From: Cylindrodendrum hubeiense
Lineage: Eukaryota > Ascomycota > Sordariomycetes > Hypocreales > Nectriaceae
Length of the DNA: 64,000 bases
Assembly: GCA_014621425.1 (NCBI GenBank)
Contig: JAANBB010000124.1
Location: 1-64,000, forward strand
Direction of reading: 5' to 3'
Position 1 is the first letter of the stretch. Each line of letters starts with the position of its first letter. This document shows positions 11,690 through 23,383 of the stretch, piece by piece. The position numbers and the translations under genes were made by a program. The notes under the pieces are model-generated. The model searched no databases. It was not told the origin of the DNA and saw nothing but the letters and a program-made list of their open reading frames with translations.

Positions 11690-12064
11690 CGTCACCACGC
11701 TACGACCACGACGGAAACGACCGCCCCGCCCCCACCCCCACTGAGTCTCTGCTCCCTCGGAATTTGCGGCGCAGTTTTGGATGAGAAATATCTCAAAGAC
11801 CCTCACGGTGGCGCAGTGGAAATACAAGTCGGTTTCCAGAAGGTTGAGTCTGAGATCTTCACGATCGAAGTGAGGTTACATTACATGAACGTCGGCGATG
11901 ATTATCTCAAAGTTGACAAAACTTCACTTTGGGACGCGTCCTCCTCATTTCTCCCGCGCAACTATGATGAGAATAGCCTTCTGCATTTTACGGCTTCACA
12001 GAGTACCAGCACCACGAGTGTAATTGCGGTATTGACATCCAATGGCTTCTCGAGTTTGACGTGA
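11690..12064 (+). pseudogene. Decayed copy of the Thr-rich secreted protein gene downstream
   Basis: The frame ending at 12064 carries a Thr/Pro stretch (TTTTETTAPPPPP) followed by a block clearly related to the gene at 12542: VESEIFTIE..LHYMNVGDDYLKV here against VDSEIFTLE..SYLKLGDDYPQAV there. Order and spacing agree. Upstream the frame has no signal peptide in phase: a possible LKLSVLAKASSTS lies one frame off, suggesting a frameshift. After the GDDY block the similarity fades. It is a diverged or broken tandem paralogue; a spliced, still functional version cannot be excluded. Confidence 0.5.
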
Positions 12065-12541
12065 CCTTCTTCCTCCCCCGGCAATGGTTTTCTGTTGGGT
12101 GTTTTGACCAGAGATACGGATCTCTGTTGCCATTTTCACTGAGAGTACTACGTAATGGATCCTGTGCTCACCATTACGACATTATGGATTTTTGTAAAAT
12201 TATGTGAATCCTACAACAAACCGTGGTTGGCTGGCTTAGACAGAACTATCGAATGCTAGCTTCGGATGTTGCGTTTTGCTAGCCCGAATTAGTATTGGAC
12301 TACTCCTCTTTACGACAGCACCGACAGACTAACTAGGCACCGCGTCTTTATTTATCAATAGTTGGGATTCAGACGAATCAAGAGCTTGCATTTTTGATGA
12401 AAGAAATGGTTGACGCGTCTCCTTGTGCTCGTCACGGAGCGCAACATGTGTATATAGACTGCATCAGAGGGCCATAAAATAATCCTGACCTTCGGCGATT
12501 GATCCATCATTGTCCTTGTTCAGTCTCCCTCAAAAATCGAG
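12065..12541. other. Promoter region of the 12542 gene
   Basis: No gene seen. A TATATAGAC motif lies near 12450, about 90 bp upstream of the ATG. Confidence 0.5.
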
Positions 12542-13153
12542 ATGTTTTCACACAAGCTGGTTGCTTTTGCAGCCCTGTCATCGCTGATGGGCTGCAACGC
12601 AAGCCCATGCAAGGCCGAGTCTACCACTGAAGTGGCTGTCACCACAACCTCTACTACCGCCGAGCCAACATCTACCACCGACGTGGCTGTTACCACAACC
12701 TCTACTACCGCCGAGCCAACATCGACCGCCCCTACCCGGTGCTACTTCAAAATCGACGGCGGAGATTACGATGGGCAGTATCTCTACGGCATCCACGGCG
12801 ACGCTGCGAGGATTGTACTCGGAACAGCGAGGGTCGACTCAGAGATTTTCACTCTCGAGGAGGGAACATCATACCTCAAACTCGGCGATGACTACCCCCA
12901 AGCTGTCCCAACCTCGAATGGCCGTGTCACTCTTTACGTGCCACCTCTCTCAAGCTTGGCTTATCTCGTTTGCAACTTTGACAACTACAGCCTTCAGTGT
13001 GCGAGGTCGTCGGGTACCACCAGTGGCTATGCATTTTCCCTGAGCGCCTATTCGGGCCTGACGGGTTTAAATTGGGTCCAGGAAAATTATGAAGATGAAG
13101 GCGGCGAGGTGACTTATGTGAACCTCAAGTGCGAGGAAGCTGGGGAATCCTGA
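12542..13153 (+). CDS. Small secreted protein with Thr-rich repeat linker
   Basis: Single exon, 203 residues. The N-terminal 20 or so residues (MFSHKLVAFAALSSLMGCNA) are a signal peptide. Residues about 27-60 are two near-identical 17-residue units rich in Thr/Ser (core VAVTTTSTTAEPT), a likely O-glycosylated linker. The C-terminal domain of about 135 residues contains the FKIDGG, SEIFTLEEG, YLKLGDDY and YLVCNFDNYSLQC motifs and several cysteines, suggesting disulfides. The family is not recognised by name. The layout of signal peptide, mucin-like linker and compact domain fits a wall-associated or effector-like protein. A degenerate paralogue lies about 0.5 kb upstream, so the locus arose by tandem duplication. 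Confidence 0.8.
   Translation: MFSHKLVAFAALSSLMGCNASPCKAESTTEVAVTTTSTTAEPTSTTDVAVTTTSTTAEPTSTAPTRCYFKIDGGDYDGQYLYGIHGDAARIVLGTARVDSEIFTLEEGTSYLKLGDDYPQAVPTSNGRVTLYVPPLSSLAYLVCNFDNYSLQCARSSGTTSGYAFSLSAYSGLTGLNWVQENYEDEGGEVTYVNLKCEEAGES
12620..12721 (+). repeat. Two 51-bp in-frame tandem repeats
   Basis: Units 12620-12670 and 12671-12721 differ at only a few bases and encode the 17-residue Thr/Ser repeat. High identity points to recent duplication or slippage. Confidence 0.9.
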
Positions 13154-14404
13154 GGAAGATTATTTGCCAGATCAATCACTTGCGTGTCATAAGCTTGAGG
13201 TCAATATTCCTTTCTTCATCTTAATGTTGCTAAATATGCTAATTGGAACAGTCATCAATGTAGAGAGCCAAGTGCCGCTGATGTGGCGACAGGGTTGTAA
13301 TGGTGACTCGGGACAATTGATGGGGCAAACAATCTCAATTGAAGGTATCGAGGTATTCTAGTAGAGGGACAGAAATCAAGGGCTGTACGTACCAGTACGT
13401 TCCTCTATGTGCATACTAAATTTATTTGTAAAATAGAGAGGCCGGCCAGGGGGGATTCGGCGCGATCCTGGGCCTGTAGACATGGGCCTGGTCCACTCAA
13501 CGTGTTTCAAGGCGACAACTCAGTTTTCGAGCAATGCGGTGTGAATATCGCAATCCGTTACTTTTACTGGCCTTTTCATCAATACGACGGGCGGGACGGC
13601 CCTTCCGAATCCCATTGCATTGCGAACATGGGATGATACTTTTTGGCCACGTTTTGCCTCCCGATGGAACTCATTTTCCGAGCAGGGCACAGCCGTGTGG
13701 CAATGCCCTTGGCCTCATTTGAGGCTCGGTCTTATCTTTGGACCCCTGCCGTCAAAGCCTGACGTCCAGGGGCATTCGCCGTTCACCGAGCACCTGGGAC
13801 CGGGACCGCGGACCGGAACCTCACCCGCGCCTGTGGGTCGATCACGCTAGCGCGACCTGATGCAACATGATTCTCAATCAGTAAGGTGACGCATCGTTGT
13901 TCGGTACCGGGCGTAAAAAGGGGTGGGGGTTCTCGACATGGGATCTCGCAGTGCCAGCCAGGGGGTTCCCTGTCCGGTTCTCTCCGGTCGGAGCCTCAAA
14001 AGAACGGCAATCGAAGCACGTCCGGACTACTAGCTGACGGAAGCGTCGAATTTTTTACTTTGTGGCTCGTTATTGGGCATGGTTCTGGTTGGGCTCTTAT
14101 TTCGCCAAGATTTCGCCGTGTCCGTGTCCTGGTTACGTCTCACCCATCACGAGATTTTCAGCATATCATGATTCGCGGCAGCGATACGATAATTACTTTG
14201 GGCAGTTTCATGGATGGGGTGATTGCGTGGAAGATTCCACAGATAGGTAGGAGCCCTCCGTTTTCGCTCTATAAGTATGACTGCGTTGCTACTCGAGTCC
14301 AGTTTAATGTTACTTAACCATGGGCGCATCGATTCCACAGTTCTCATTTCACCTCTCCTTAGCACATTGTTTACGCTACACCAAATACCCACCCTGAAAT
14401 CAAG
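13154..14404. other. Intergenic, no gene seen
   Basis: Contains a GC-rich patch at about 13740-13850 and a long frame at 13886-14317 with no recognisable domain. A CTATAAGT box at 14269-14276 lies about 130 bp upstream of the transporter ATG. Confidence 0.55.
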
Positions 14405-15730
14405 ATGGATCGACGAGATCTCGATGTCCCCTGGGCCGACTCCAATGCGTCGACCCGACGCAATTCGCTTGAGTCACTTCCTGCCATGGCCATTTCGCCA
14501 CCTGACGATAATGCAACCCACGACGGTCGATGCCACACCCTCAATATCATGTCACCAATCATCGAAAAGCCCAGCAAAAAAGTTGATGTGGAAAAGAACG
14601 TTGACTGCACTGAGTTGGCTCCACAAAAGGTGTCTCTCCGACAACGGATGCATCACTTCACCTGGGCTTGGTTCACTCTTCCAATGAGCTCGGGAGGCAT
14701 CTCTCTACTCATTTACGTCCAGCCTCACCAGTTTACCGGGCTGCGGGTGATTGGAACAGTGTTTTACTCCCTAACACTGTTGGCCTTTACTCTTGCCTGC
14801 CTGGCGATGCTGTGCCGTTTCTTGCTATACCATGATGACATGACTAAGTCGGTGCTGCATCCACGCGAGGGCTTCTTCTTCCCAACGTTCTTCCTGGCCA
14901 TTGCCACGCTTATCACCAGCACTGAACGATATGCTATGCCTGAGAATAATACATCGTTTATTTGGGCAACTCAGTCAATCTTTTGGGTGTATCTGGCTGT
15001 CACCCTTGTTCTGGCGATCGGGCAGTACACTTACCTCTTTGGCGGTGCACACAGCTTTGGCCTGCAGACAATGAACCCGAGCTGGATTTTGCCCATCTTC
15101 CCAATCATGCTGACGGGCACAATCAGCTCGGTTATCTTGGAATCGCAGAGTCACATCAACCCCATCCCCATCATCGTCGCCGGCCTCACTTGCCAGGGAC
15201 TGGGCTTTTCAGTCGCCGTGATGATGTATGCTCACATGGTCGGTCGCTTGATGCAATCCGGGCTTCCACACCGGGAACATCGTACGGGACTCTTCATGTG
15301 CGTTGGTCCGCCAGCCTTTACCGCTCTTGCCCTGATCGGCATGGCAGAGCGGTTACCACAGGATTTGGTCAGTTCTGGAAAATTCACGGTCGATGCGGAC
15401 ACTATTCGAGCCGTGGCTCTTCTAAGTGCCGTCTTCCTCTGGGCTTTGAGCCTCTGGTGGTTCTCCATTGCGGTTGTCGCAGTTGCCATGTCCCCGCCCA
15501 AGTATTTCCACCTTGGTTGGTGGCCCATGGTGTTCCCCAATGTTGGATTCACGTTGGCTACTATTTCGATTGGCAACCAACTGGAATGCGAAGGTATTCT
15601 ATGGTTTGCAACTGCACTGAGTCTGATTATTTTTGTCACCTTTTGTGTCGTGTTGTATTTCAATGTTCGGGCTGTGTTGGTGGGCGACATCATGTATCCA
15701 GGAAAGGATGAAGACACAGAAGATCATTGA
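14405..15730 (+). CDS. TDT-family C4-dicarboxylate/malate transporter (Mae1-type)
   Basis: Intronless, 441 residues. A hydrophilic N-terminus of about 78 residues precedes the family entry motif HFTWAWFTLPMSSGGISLL. About ten hydrophobic helices follow, among them VIGTVFYSLTLLAFTLACLAML, SWILPIFPIMLTGTISSVI and NVGFTLATISIGNQL, then a short acidic tail. This is the voltage-dependent anion channel / tellurite-resistance-dicarboxylate (TDT) family. Fungal members such as yeast Mae1 move malate and other C4-dicarboxylates across the plasma membrane; related Ssu1 proteins export sulfite. The Mae1 branch is preferred because of the entry motif and the GLTCQGLGFSVAVMMYAHMVGRLM segment, but the substrate is inferred. 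No neighbour suggests a pathway. Confidence 0.9.
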   Translation: MDRRDLDVPWADSNASTRRNSLESLPAMAISPPDDNATHDGRCHTLNIMSPIIEKPSKKVDVEKNVDCTELAPQKVSLRQRMHHFTWAWFTLPMSSGGISLLIYVQPHQFTGLRVIGTVFYSLTLLAFTLACLAMLCRFLLYHDDMTKSVLHPREGFFFPTFFLAIATLITSTERYAMPENNTSFIWATQSIFWVYLAVTLVLAIGQYTYLFGGAHSFGLQTMNPSWILPIFPIMLTGTISSVILESQSHINPIPIIVAGLTCQGLGFSVAVMMYAHMVGRLMQSGLPHREHRTGLFMCVGPPAFTALALIGMAERLPQDLVSSGKFTVDADTIRAVALLSAVFLWALSLWWFSIAVVAVAMSPPKYFHLGWWPMVFPNVGFTLATISIGNQLECEGILWFATALSLIIFVTFCVVLYFNVRAVLVGDIMYPGKDEDTEDH

Positions 15731-18235
15731 GGCATTGGGTTTATATACATGGAGTACTGGACGAATTTATTATACGTGTTAGACGGATTATATTGGGTTG
15801 GCTATAGACAAAACATGTACAGTAGCTATTAGAACTTAGGCTGGGATAGACAGGATTGTTTGGTAGTCGTCATTTATTCGTTGCTAGATGTATTACCAGT
15901 TCGCTTCACCATTTCATGGCTCGTTGTCTAGTCACAGTTGAGAAAATATCCATTCTGTATTGCCACTTTGATTTCTAATTCGATAGTCAACGCCCCCTTT
16001 AGCTCTCTATTTCGTGTACAAGTTCATTCCATATAAATGTTATCCCGACAGTGTCGACGCGCGTCTTGCCTTGAATTACTATTTGAGATTTAAGACGGTG
16101 TTGTATAAATTCTTTGACTCGTCAGGTTTCTTACGCAGCCTAAGGCCTAGAGCGATGCTGCACGGTGTCCGGAGCGTAACGGAGTCGCGGAGCTAGTAGC
16201 CGATGCTGTGCTATCAATACTTGCTGCAATTCATCCGTCCGCAGTCGTGTCCAGCTTTCTACATTCTTGGGAAAGCAGAGCAACCTTATGCCGCGTAACC
16301 AGTGGTAGCGTGTGGGTTTGTCCTGGGACTACCAATTGACGACGTAACACAACCCTGAACGCTTCTGCTGCTTCGTCAACCCGTGCTTTAGTGCAGGGCA
16401 TATATGCCAGGGTGCCGAATATTTTGAGAAATAGCTCTTCAGTTTTAGAACCCGGTCCAATTCAACGAACCGTAACATAGGACTGAGAAGCTCAGTACCT
16501 TATATTGTTCTACACATAGACAGTTATTCTTTAAGGCTAATAAAGCTGCATTTCGAAGATTGAACATTCTTCATGTAGTATTCTGGCAGCTTTGAGAGCA
16601 CGTCTATCAACGAGTTGCCTTAAACTTTATCATGAGTATGAACATATGCGAAGATAACTGGCAATCCCCACTGCGAGTATTTCTCGGGCAGGAACCTGGG
16701 GGGGGGGGGTTGGCTGGATCAAGGGTATATTAATAGGTCGGGGTCGCCAGATCCTTTGTCTCCTGCGACTCTATAAAACATGCCCGGTGACGGACCAAAG
16801 TGGATGGTAACGACCTCGGAACATGGCATCTTCATCTCACCCAAGCTTGATGTGTCAAGAAGTGATTGGATAAACTCGAACCACTGAGCACCAACACGAG
16901 CCCAACATGACGTCAAATTGATGCAATCATGTTTATACCCCGCTCTTCTCGAAGCGTAAACACATAGCGATTGCGTTTGCGTGGGTAATGCACTCTTTGG
17001 GCTGTGTAATGCACACTCTTGATTGGGTGCCTGATTCTCGACACAATGGCACCAAGTCCTAGCATCAGGCTTCGTTCTTGGAGCCTAGTCAGGTCGCCTA
17101 CAGTGATTCTCGTCCAAGATAACTCTGTGAGTGTAAATGAACATAACGAGGCTAGTCATTTACTCCTGGCTCTACGAGACATCGAGCCTTCCTCATACAT
17201 TCATGTGAGGTTGCACATTAAATATGGGGTTTAAATGAAGTTTGGAAATTCCAAGACTATATTTTCGCGTTCTAAAGCACAACATCCGATCAAATGCACT
17301 CTCAACGGTGACTTTGAGTTTGTTTTGCGTCGTGTCAAGTCTAACACATACCACACTATCTCATTACTAAACCATTGTCTAGAGAAGAACCTGCACCTGT
17401 AAACAAGACTCGTCTCGTATATTCGTCGAACTATGAAAATTATAGAAGATTACAGCATGCATTTAAATTATCCAATAACAAGGAAAGCGGAAAGAAGTTA
17501 CGCATGGACAATCAGCCCATGAATGAAAGTAAGTCACGAAGGAGGGGGAAAGATCATCCCACGACTAAGTAAGCTTATAATCAGGACCGATATATCGGCT
17601 ATCTGTACATTTGCAGCGAAGCTCTATATAATGGGGCAGACCTAGCCGGTTTCACTGGATGAGTTCGCCGCGGGTATCTTAATATAGGGCTGTAATGGGT
17701 GATTTGCTGTGACGACCAACGAGGCAGCACATTTTATACAATGAGATCTGTCTGAGGTTTATCGCCCGATCTTTCCACGTCGTACATGCCTAGATCCTGA
17801 ACAATGCCGAACTGTGATGACGCTCCCGACGGGATCTTGTCTATTCACCGAAGATCGTACGAAATGAAGATGAGCGGCAATATTTTCCCTGCAGTCAAAG
17901 TCTGCGCTGCCCTTTCATCCGAAAGCTGGGCAATAACATCGAAGATGCCGTCAATCTGGGCGGGCTTCTCGACATGCTCAACATACATCCTTATACTGGG
18001 GCAGCTGGAAGTGTGCGGTTACAGCAATCACATGCCAAATACACACCCAATTACGCAAAATACACATAGAGACATGTCGATGTGTGCGCAGTCAAATGCT
18101 TTTGCATAAATACCACACTTTGGTCACATCACAAATGGTAAGATTGATCGTTCTCGCTTTTTCCGACTCCCACACACTGGACCATAGCCTTGACCCAGGT
18201 AGAATCCAGCCTCGTGCACGATAGGTAACGAGACA
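15731..18235. other. Intergenic, 2.5 kb, AT-rich
   Basis: No supported gene. Holds a 12-base G homopolymer at 16698-16709 and a few unconvincing short frames (for example 17804-18109). Confidence 0.6.
16698..16709. repeat. Poly-G tract (G12)
   Basis: Twelve consecutive G on the plus strand in non-coding DNA; its length may be uncertain in the assembly. Confidence 0.9.
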
Positions 18236-19596
18236 ATGGCCCTTGATGCTTTGCAAAACCAACTGCAAAGAGTGAACCTCGGCGACCCTGAATATCTACC
18301 ATTTCGTCCCACGGAAGACTTCAAACGACGACATACATTTGATGATGTGCCCCGCTATCTTTTTCGAGTATTCACGCCAAAGTCTCAGGGCATAACCAAC
18401 CGCGTTTGCACGAAATCCAAGGATGCTAGAAATGCGACGACGAGCAGCAGGGTAGACATATTTGCGAGGGGCGAAAGGCAACGAACGGCGGAAATGCTGA
18501 ACAGGCATCTCCGATGGAAGGAAGGTCCTGAAGATAACTTGGTATCATGGACGAGCTCATTGTTGTTTGCGCTGACATACATTTTCTACCTTCGCGCCAA
18601 TACAAGAGATGGTTCAGCTTTCCATAACATACATCTCTGTATCATCGACACATCAAGCTTTCCTGAAGGAATCTTCCTTCGCGATATGGACCTAATCCGG
18701 GCTTATTCTTCAGCTGACAAAGGCCTATTGCACTTTGAAGATTTGCGTTCTAAAAAGCATCACAAGTTAACGGGATATTACTACTTTGGAGAGTATTTAT
18801 CCCAAGGCGCTTTGAAGATCGAGCGCAAATGCCAAATCGTGTCAGCTCAAAAAATAATCGATCAAGGCTTATACGATATAAGGTCTGAATTCGAGGAATT
18901 TGCCAATTGGGAACCAGAGCTGAGACCTGCTTGGGCAAAACCCGTCATTAAACTACGCGAGATGTTTTATTGCAACAAAACAGAACGGCAAGGAATCAGC
19001 GAGAAAGGGCTGCAGGCGGCCTTGAATATTTCGCAACTCTTTGAGGCGAATTGGAGACTGCCCATAACAGCGAGCCTTATTGCGTTAGCTCCTCCTCGTA
19101 CCGACGATGAGAAAATTCTGCAAGCATTCAGAGGGCCTACATTCACAGGTTCGCAGACTCTTTCTGAAGCATTTCCACTCTGACAATGATAGACGATGAC
19201 CGAGAGAAATGTTCTCCTTGGAGGACGAAGACGATGGCTTACGACACCCTACCGGAGGTACAAGAATATACTGTTATAATGCACAGTATCCATAGAGATT
19301 ACTGTCTCGTAAAATTGAACGGTAAAGCCTCTCCTCCCCAATCGGTTCGTATTCGACGTAAACAAACACTAATGCGCACGTGCTATGCAGAGTTCCTTGC
19401 AGGAGCCGAAGATTTTCTAAATCAGGCCAAAGAACTCAAATTGAATAAAAAGCTTGACATTGAAGATCTAACGCCGGCAGATCAAGGTTTTACCTCGATC
19501 GACCTCAGCTATAAGTCTATACTTGGTAGACTGCGTACTATCGGCTTTCTAAGCGACTCTATTCACCAAGATTTGGAACATAAAAAGGAGAAGTGA
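18236..19596 (+). CDS. DUF7587-type fungal protein
   Basis: Best read as two exons, 18236-19148 and 19193-19596, giving 438 residues. The 44-bp intron has a GTTCGC donor (weak, like one at 9471), a CTGAC branch site and a GATAG end; it joins the two frames exactly. If unspliced, the first frame stops at 19183 with 315 residues. The N-terminal third has LFRVFTPKSQGITN, LNRHLRW and a strongly conserved-looking NLVSWTSSLLFALTYIFYLR, which I recognise as the uncharacterised fungal domain DUF7587. The YYYFGEYLSQGAL segment follows. The function is unknown. The spaced R...S-x-T/S-S...E pattern recalls ADP-ribosyltransferase folds, but that is speculation. No signal peptide or membrane helix. It is convergent with the Zn2Cys6 gene, about 100 bp away. 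Confidence 0.65.
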
Positions 19597-19700
19597 GTGT
19601 AGAGTATGGATTTACAAGTCAGAAACTTTGGGTTAATTGAAGCGACGCCAATTTGGACAGAAACATAGTGTTAACCAGGTATTACGTTGATTTTCTTCAC

Positions 19701-21856
19701 TTAGTCTATCTCAACAAAATCTATGCTCCACCCTCGCCTACTCTTTGCGTAGATCTCAACCGAAAATCGGTCCGGATTGCAGCTCTCTTCATGCTCAGTA
19801 TTCGGCGTTGCGTCATCACTATTGACATCTAGATCGACCATGCGCACTTTGATAATACTCCAACCTGACCGCGGTCCATGCTTGCTGTATTCTCTGTCGA
19901 TGTAGGTGAGCAATCGCTCGGCGTGTCGGACGTTCCAGATGCCCTCCCTATCCCGTGGAAATTTGCTGATCCATGTCCGGATCCAGGACTTGATATGGGC
20001 GTCATTTGAAATATAGTATATGTTCATCAGAGCAGGAAGCATGCCGTGCCCATAGGCGTTGATGGCAGCGCACGAAGCGGCCGGCACGCCAGCTGCGAGA
20101 CGGCAAACATTGAGCACAATATCCTCGGCCTCGGAAGGAAGTTGTCGATCTGTTCTCAAAGGATACTTCAGCCGCAGAATCGAGACTAAATAATGCATGA
20201 AGTTGGTGGCAGCTTGGACAGGATTACGCGCATAAGGGAGACTCAGCGATAAGACCAGCAAGTTGTCACCTGGTTCCGACCTGATAGTGGGGGAACTATT
20301 TGCTGGCTGATCGTCAAAGCATGGTACGTCGCAGGGTTCTAGACTATTCCGCCAATCTTCTAACTCACGTACCAAACTCTCTGCCTGGTCCTGCCATTGT
20401 AACTTGTGCTCCGGATTGCTGCGCCATTCTTCCTCGAGCTGGATTACGCGAGGTACAATGAACAGCAGCCGGTCGAACGGCAAGGGAGACATGGTAAGCG
20501 ACTCGATTAGCGACACTGAAACGTCGGACACGGCCAATCGTGAATGAACTGAGTAGGCGCGGTCATAGATATCGAGGAGCGCCGCTATTCTAGAGAATGA
20601 TCGAATAAGTGACCCCCCCACGGCGGAATCGCGAACTAGCTGTAGATTTGACGACAAGAACGCGATGGCCCCTCGACAGTGTGTATACCACGGCCCTATC
20701 TGTCCCCTTTGTAGCTCGAACTGAGCGAGAAGGAAGACCGTCGCCAACCAGGAGATGGCTTTCTGTTGGTTGTTTTGACCTTGAATGTTGGCTTTCGAAA
20801 GTGAGACGGCGGCTTGGTCGGCTGCGCCACTAAGCTGTCCCACGATGCCCAACGCGGTGACGAAATGTTCCAGGGCATGCAGTCCAGCTTTGCCGTTTTG
20901 GGCTGCGGGTGTGTTGGAGAAGGAAATATCAAGGGCCGAGAGAGCGAGAGCGGCATGGAAAAAGGTGCTGTCAAGGTACTCTGCCGCAATGATGTCATTC
21001 AGTGATAGGATGGATAATATCCCAAACGGAGAGGCGTCGCGTAAGTGATGATAGTAGACTACATCTTCAATAAACCTTGCGCTCTCTGAGAGCCCTGATA
21101 GAGCGAAGAGACCGTGGTGGATGAGATTCGGTGCCGCTTCTGGTTGATTATACTCCGGTGCATAGTAGCCGCCGCCGGGATCCGCGGGCAGTGCCGGTGA
21201 TGGCTCTGGTTGGCGAGGTCCTACAACCCGGGGCGAGCTACTAACCTCCGTCTGTAGCTCGCTAGGGGTGCGCCCATTCAAGGAGTTTCCGTCCAACGCT
21301 GGGGAATTGCTTTCGTGGAACAGCGTTCTAGAATCAACATTGGCGGTATGGGTGGGTGTCGGTTCATCAGGCGGAGCGGAGTCCGGAATGGCGCCGAGGG
21401 CTGTCTCGAAGTCGTATGATTCCGGCTGCTGGTTCTCAGCATTGATCAGCCACTGGCAGTCTTGCAACTTGGCTTCATCATCATCACCGGGGGCGACAAC
21501 GGCGTTGTGGTGACGGCAAGTTGGCAAGGGATGCGGTGACGTCTGTGTCTGCTCCACTTTCTCGCAGCGAGCGTCTCCGTTCATCCTTTCGGTGCTTTTG
21601 CTTCAGTCTGATCCCTGAAGACGACGCGCTGCGCATAGCCGCCACATGGCAGACTCAGACGCTTGCACTATGAGGTACAGACGCATTGTAAGCGAATATA
21701 ATCGAAGAGTTGAGCGAGAGGAGTGGGGTGTCACAATGTCCATACATTGTTGCATTCCGGCTTCCCTTCGTCGCATTTGAGCCGGCGTGCTCTACATGTT
21801 GAGCATCCTGTGCGGTCTCGTGAACCGACATTGCGCTTCTTTGCGATGTGAGCCAT
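19701..21856 (-). pseudogene. Zn2Cys6 transcription factor with frame break after the zinc cluster
   Basis: Minus strand. Exon 1 (21856-21746) encodes MAHIAKKRNVG.. and the first four zinc-cluster cysteines (residues 18, 21, 28, 35). A 78-bp GTATGG..CATAG intron follows. Exon 2 opens with the fifth cysteine in CKRLSLPCGGYAQRVVF, completing C-x2-C-x6-C-x6-C-x2-C-x6-C. This frame meets TGA at 21583-21581. The remaining 627 codons (21584-19701), with a Fungal_trans_2-like region around ARFIEDVVYYHHLRDASPFGIL, lie one frame away. The shift falls between about 21605 and 21584, next to an AAAA run. Either one base is lost (mutation or assembly error) or an unusual intron exists; I found no convincing one. 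It would be a nuclear regulator, likely of the adjacent divergent genes. Confidence 0.7.
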
Positions 21857-22233
21857 GTGCAGTGATGCATGCTGTGTTGGAGGTAGGTTGTCGTTTCCGG
21901 CTACCTCGTAAAATATTGCCTTGAAGGGTAACTTCAAAAACAATGGGGGCATTGGCGGAAACAGAGATAAGGCTCCATGTTTGTGGGGACTCTAACTACC
22001 GCTCGTCGGTCTAATTGGCCTGATTTTTGGGACCCAGATATCAAGTCAAAGGCTCCATGGCATCGTAAAATATTTCCTTTTACGGAAAGGCTCGTCTTTT
22101 AGTCCTGCCCAGATACCGTTGTGAGCCATCCTCCCGTGACATGCTTGGGAGTCAATAATAAGATGAATCAAGGATATGAGGGCTGAGAACATTACTCGGC
22201 AAGTGAATATTTCGGAAACTGACAACCTGAGAT
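21857..22233. promoter_or_regulatory. Divergent promoter, regulator / hydroxyacid dehydrogenase
   Basis: A 377-bp spacer shared by the minus-strand Zn2Cys6 gene and the plus-strand dehydrogenase. This arrangement is common when a pathway regulator controls the adjoining enzyme. No specific operator was picked out. Confidence 0.45.
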
Positions 22234-23383
22234 ATGAGTAAACTTCCGAAGGCCTTAGTAATTGGTAGCCCTGAGGGCCTGGTTTCCGACCCAGTTTGGG
22301 CCGACTTCTCGTCACGGTTCGACATTCGCATGTACGATTTCCCGACATATGAAGAATTTCACCAGTCGATGCGAATCGGTGGCAGTCATCAAGATATCGA
22401 CGCTATTGTGAGACTCGGACTCAATATACCCCCTAACATCGAAAAGATCGGTCAAGGATGGACCAAGCGAGCGTTACCCTATTTTCCGCCGTCCCTCCAG
22501 CTGATCGTGAACTTCGGTCACGGATATGACGAGGAGGATATTCCGGGTCTCAAGGCCCGGGGAATTTCTTTCGCTAATACGACAGGTGGCAGCGAGGCCA
22601 CAGCGACGGTCGGTATATTTCTCATCATCGCGAGTCTTCGACAACTGAGTCGCTACGAGCGCATGCTCCGAGATGATCAATTTCTTCCTGCACTCCGCCA
22701 CTCCGCTAAGACGGCTATTGATCCTTTTGGAAAGAAGCTCGGCATCATTGGAATGGGTTCTATTGGGCAAACCATCGCACGACAGGCCGCGGTATTGGGC
22801 ATGAAGATCCATTGCGTGGACCGGCCGAATCTGAGGATGACCATTGACCTTGATAGCACCGCAGGGCTTCCGCCGCTGATTCTTCACTCCAACCTCAGAG
22901 AACTCGTAGCAAGCGTGGATTGTCTCATCCTGACTTGCTCGTATTCACCTGAGACTCATCATTTACTTTCGCAAGGCCTTTTCAACGAAATGCGACCTGG
23001 GATTCGGGTTGTCAATATTGCTCGAGGCAAGTGTATAGACGAAGAATCACTCTGTGACGCCATAGAAAAGGGCATCGTCGGTGGCGTTGGATTAGATGTT
23101 CACTATGACGAGTATGTTTATCCATTGACCTCTGCCACAGAGAATTGCATGGGATGAGAGCTGATCAAACTGAATCGCAGACCAAAAGTGAACCCGAGGC
23201 TCCTCAAATACGAATGTGTGACGCTCCTTCCACATGTTGGTGGACTAACCCATGATTCGATGAGTGTAAATAGCCTACACAACCCCTACATATATAAGAT
23301 TGGGCTAACCTAGTTAGAAACACGCGCAATTGGCCCTGCAAGCGGCCGAGGATTTCTTCAAAGTCGAATGCGCACCCCAATAA
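22234..23383 (+). CDS. D-isomer-specific 2-hydroxyacid dehydrogenase
   Basis: Three exons, 22234-23111, 23181-23265 and 23318-23383, give 342 residues. The introns are 69 and 52 bp, with GTATGT and GTAAAT donors. The last exon encodes KHAQLALQAAEDFFKVECAPQ. The substrate domain holds NFGHGYDEEDIP..GI. The NAD-binding domain has GMGSIG at residues 173-178 and an acidic residue in the following CVDRPNL. Catalytic residues are in place: Arg in VNIARGK, Glu at the exon 1/2 junction of LDVHYDEP, and His in LLPHVGG. It would interconvert a 2-oxo acid and its D-2-hydroxy acid. A branched-chain aminotransferase lies 0.5 kb downstream, convergent, so branched-chain 2-oxo acids are plausible substrates; that link is inference. 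Confidence 0.88.
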
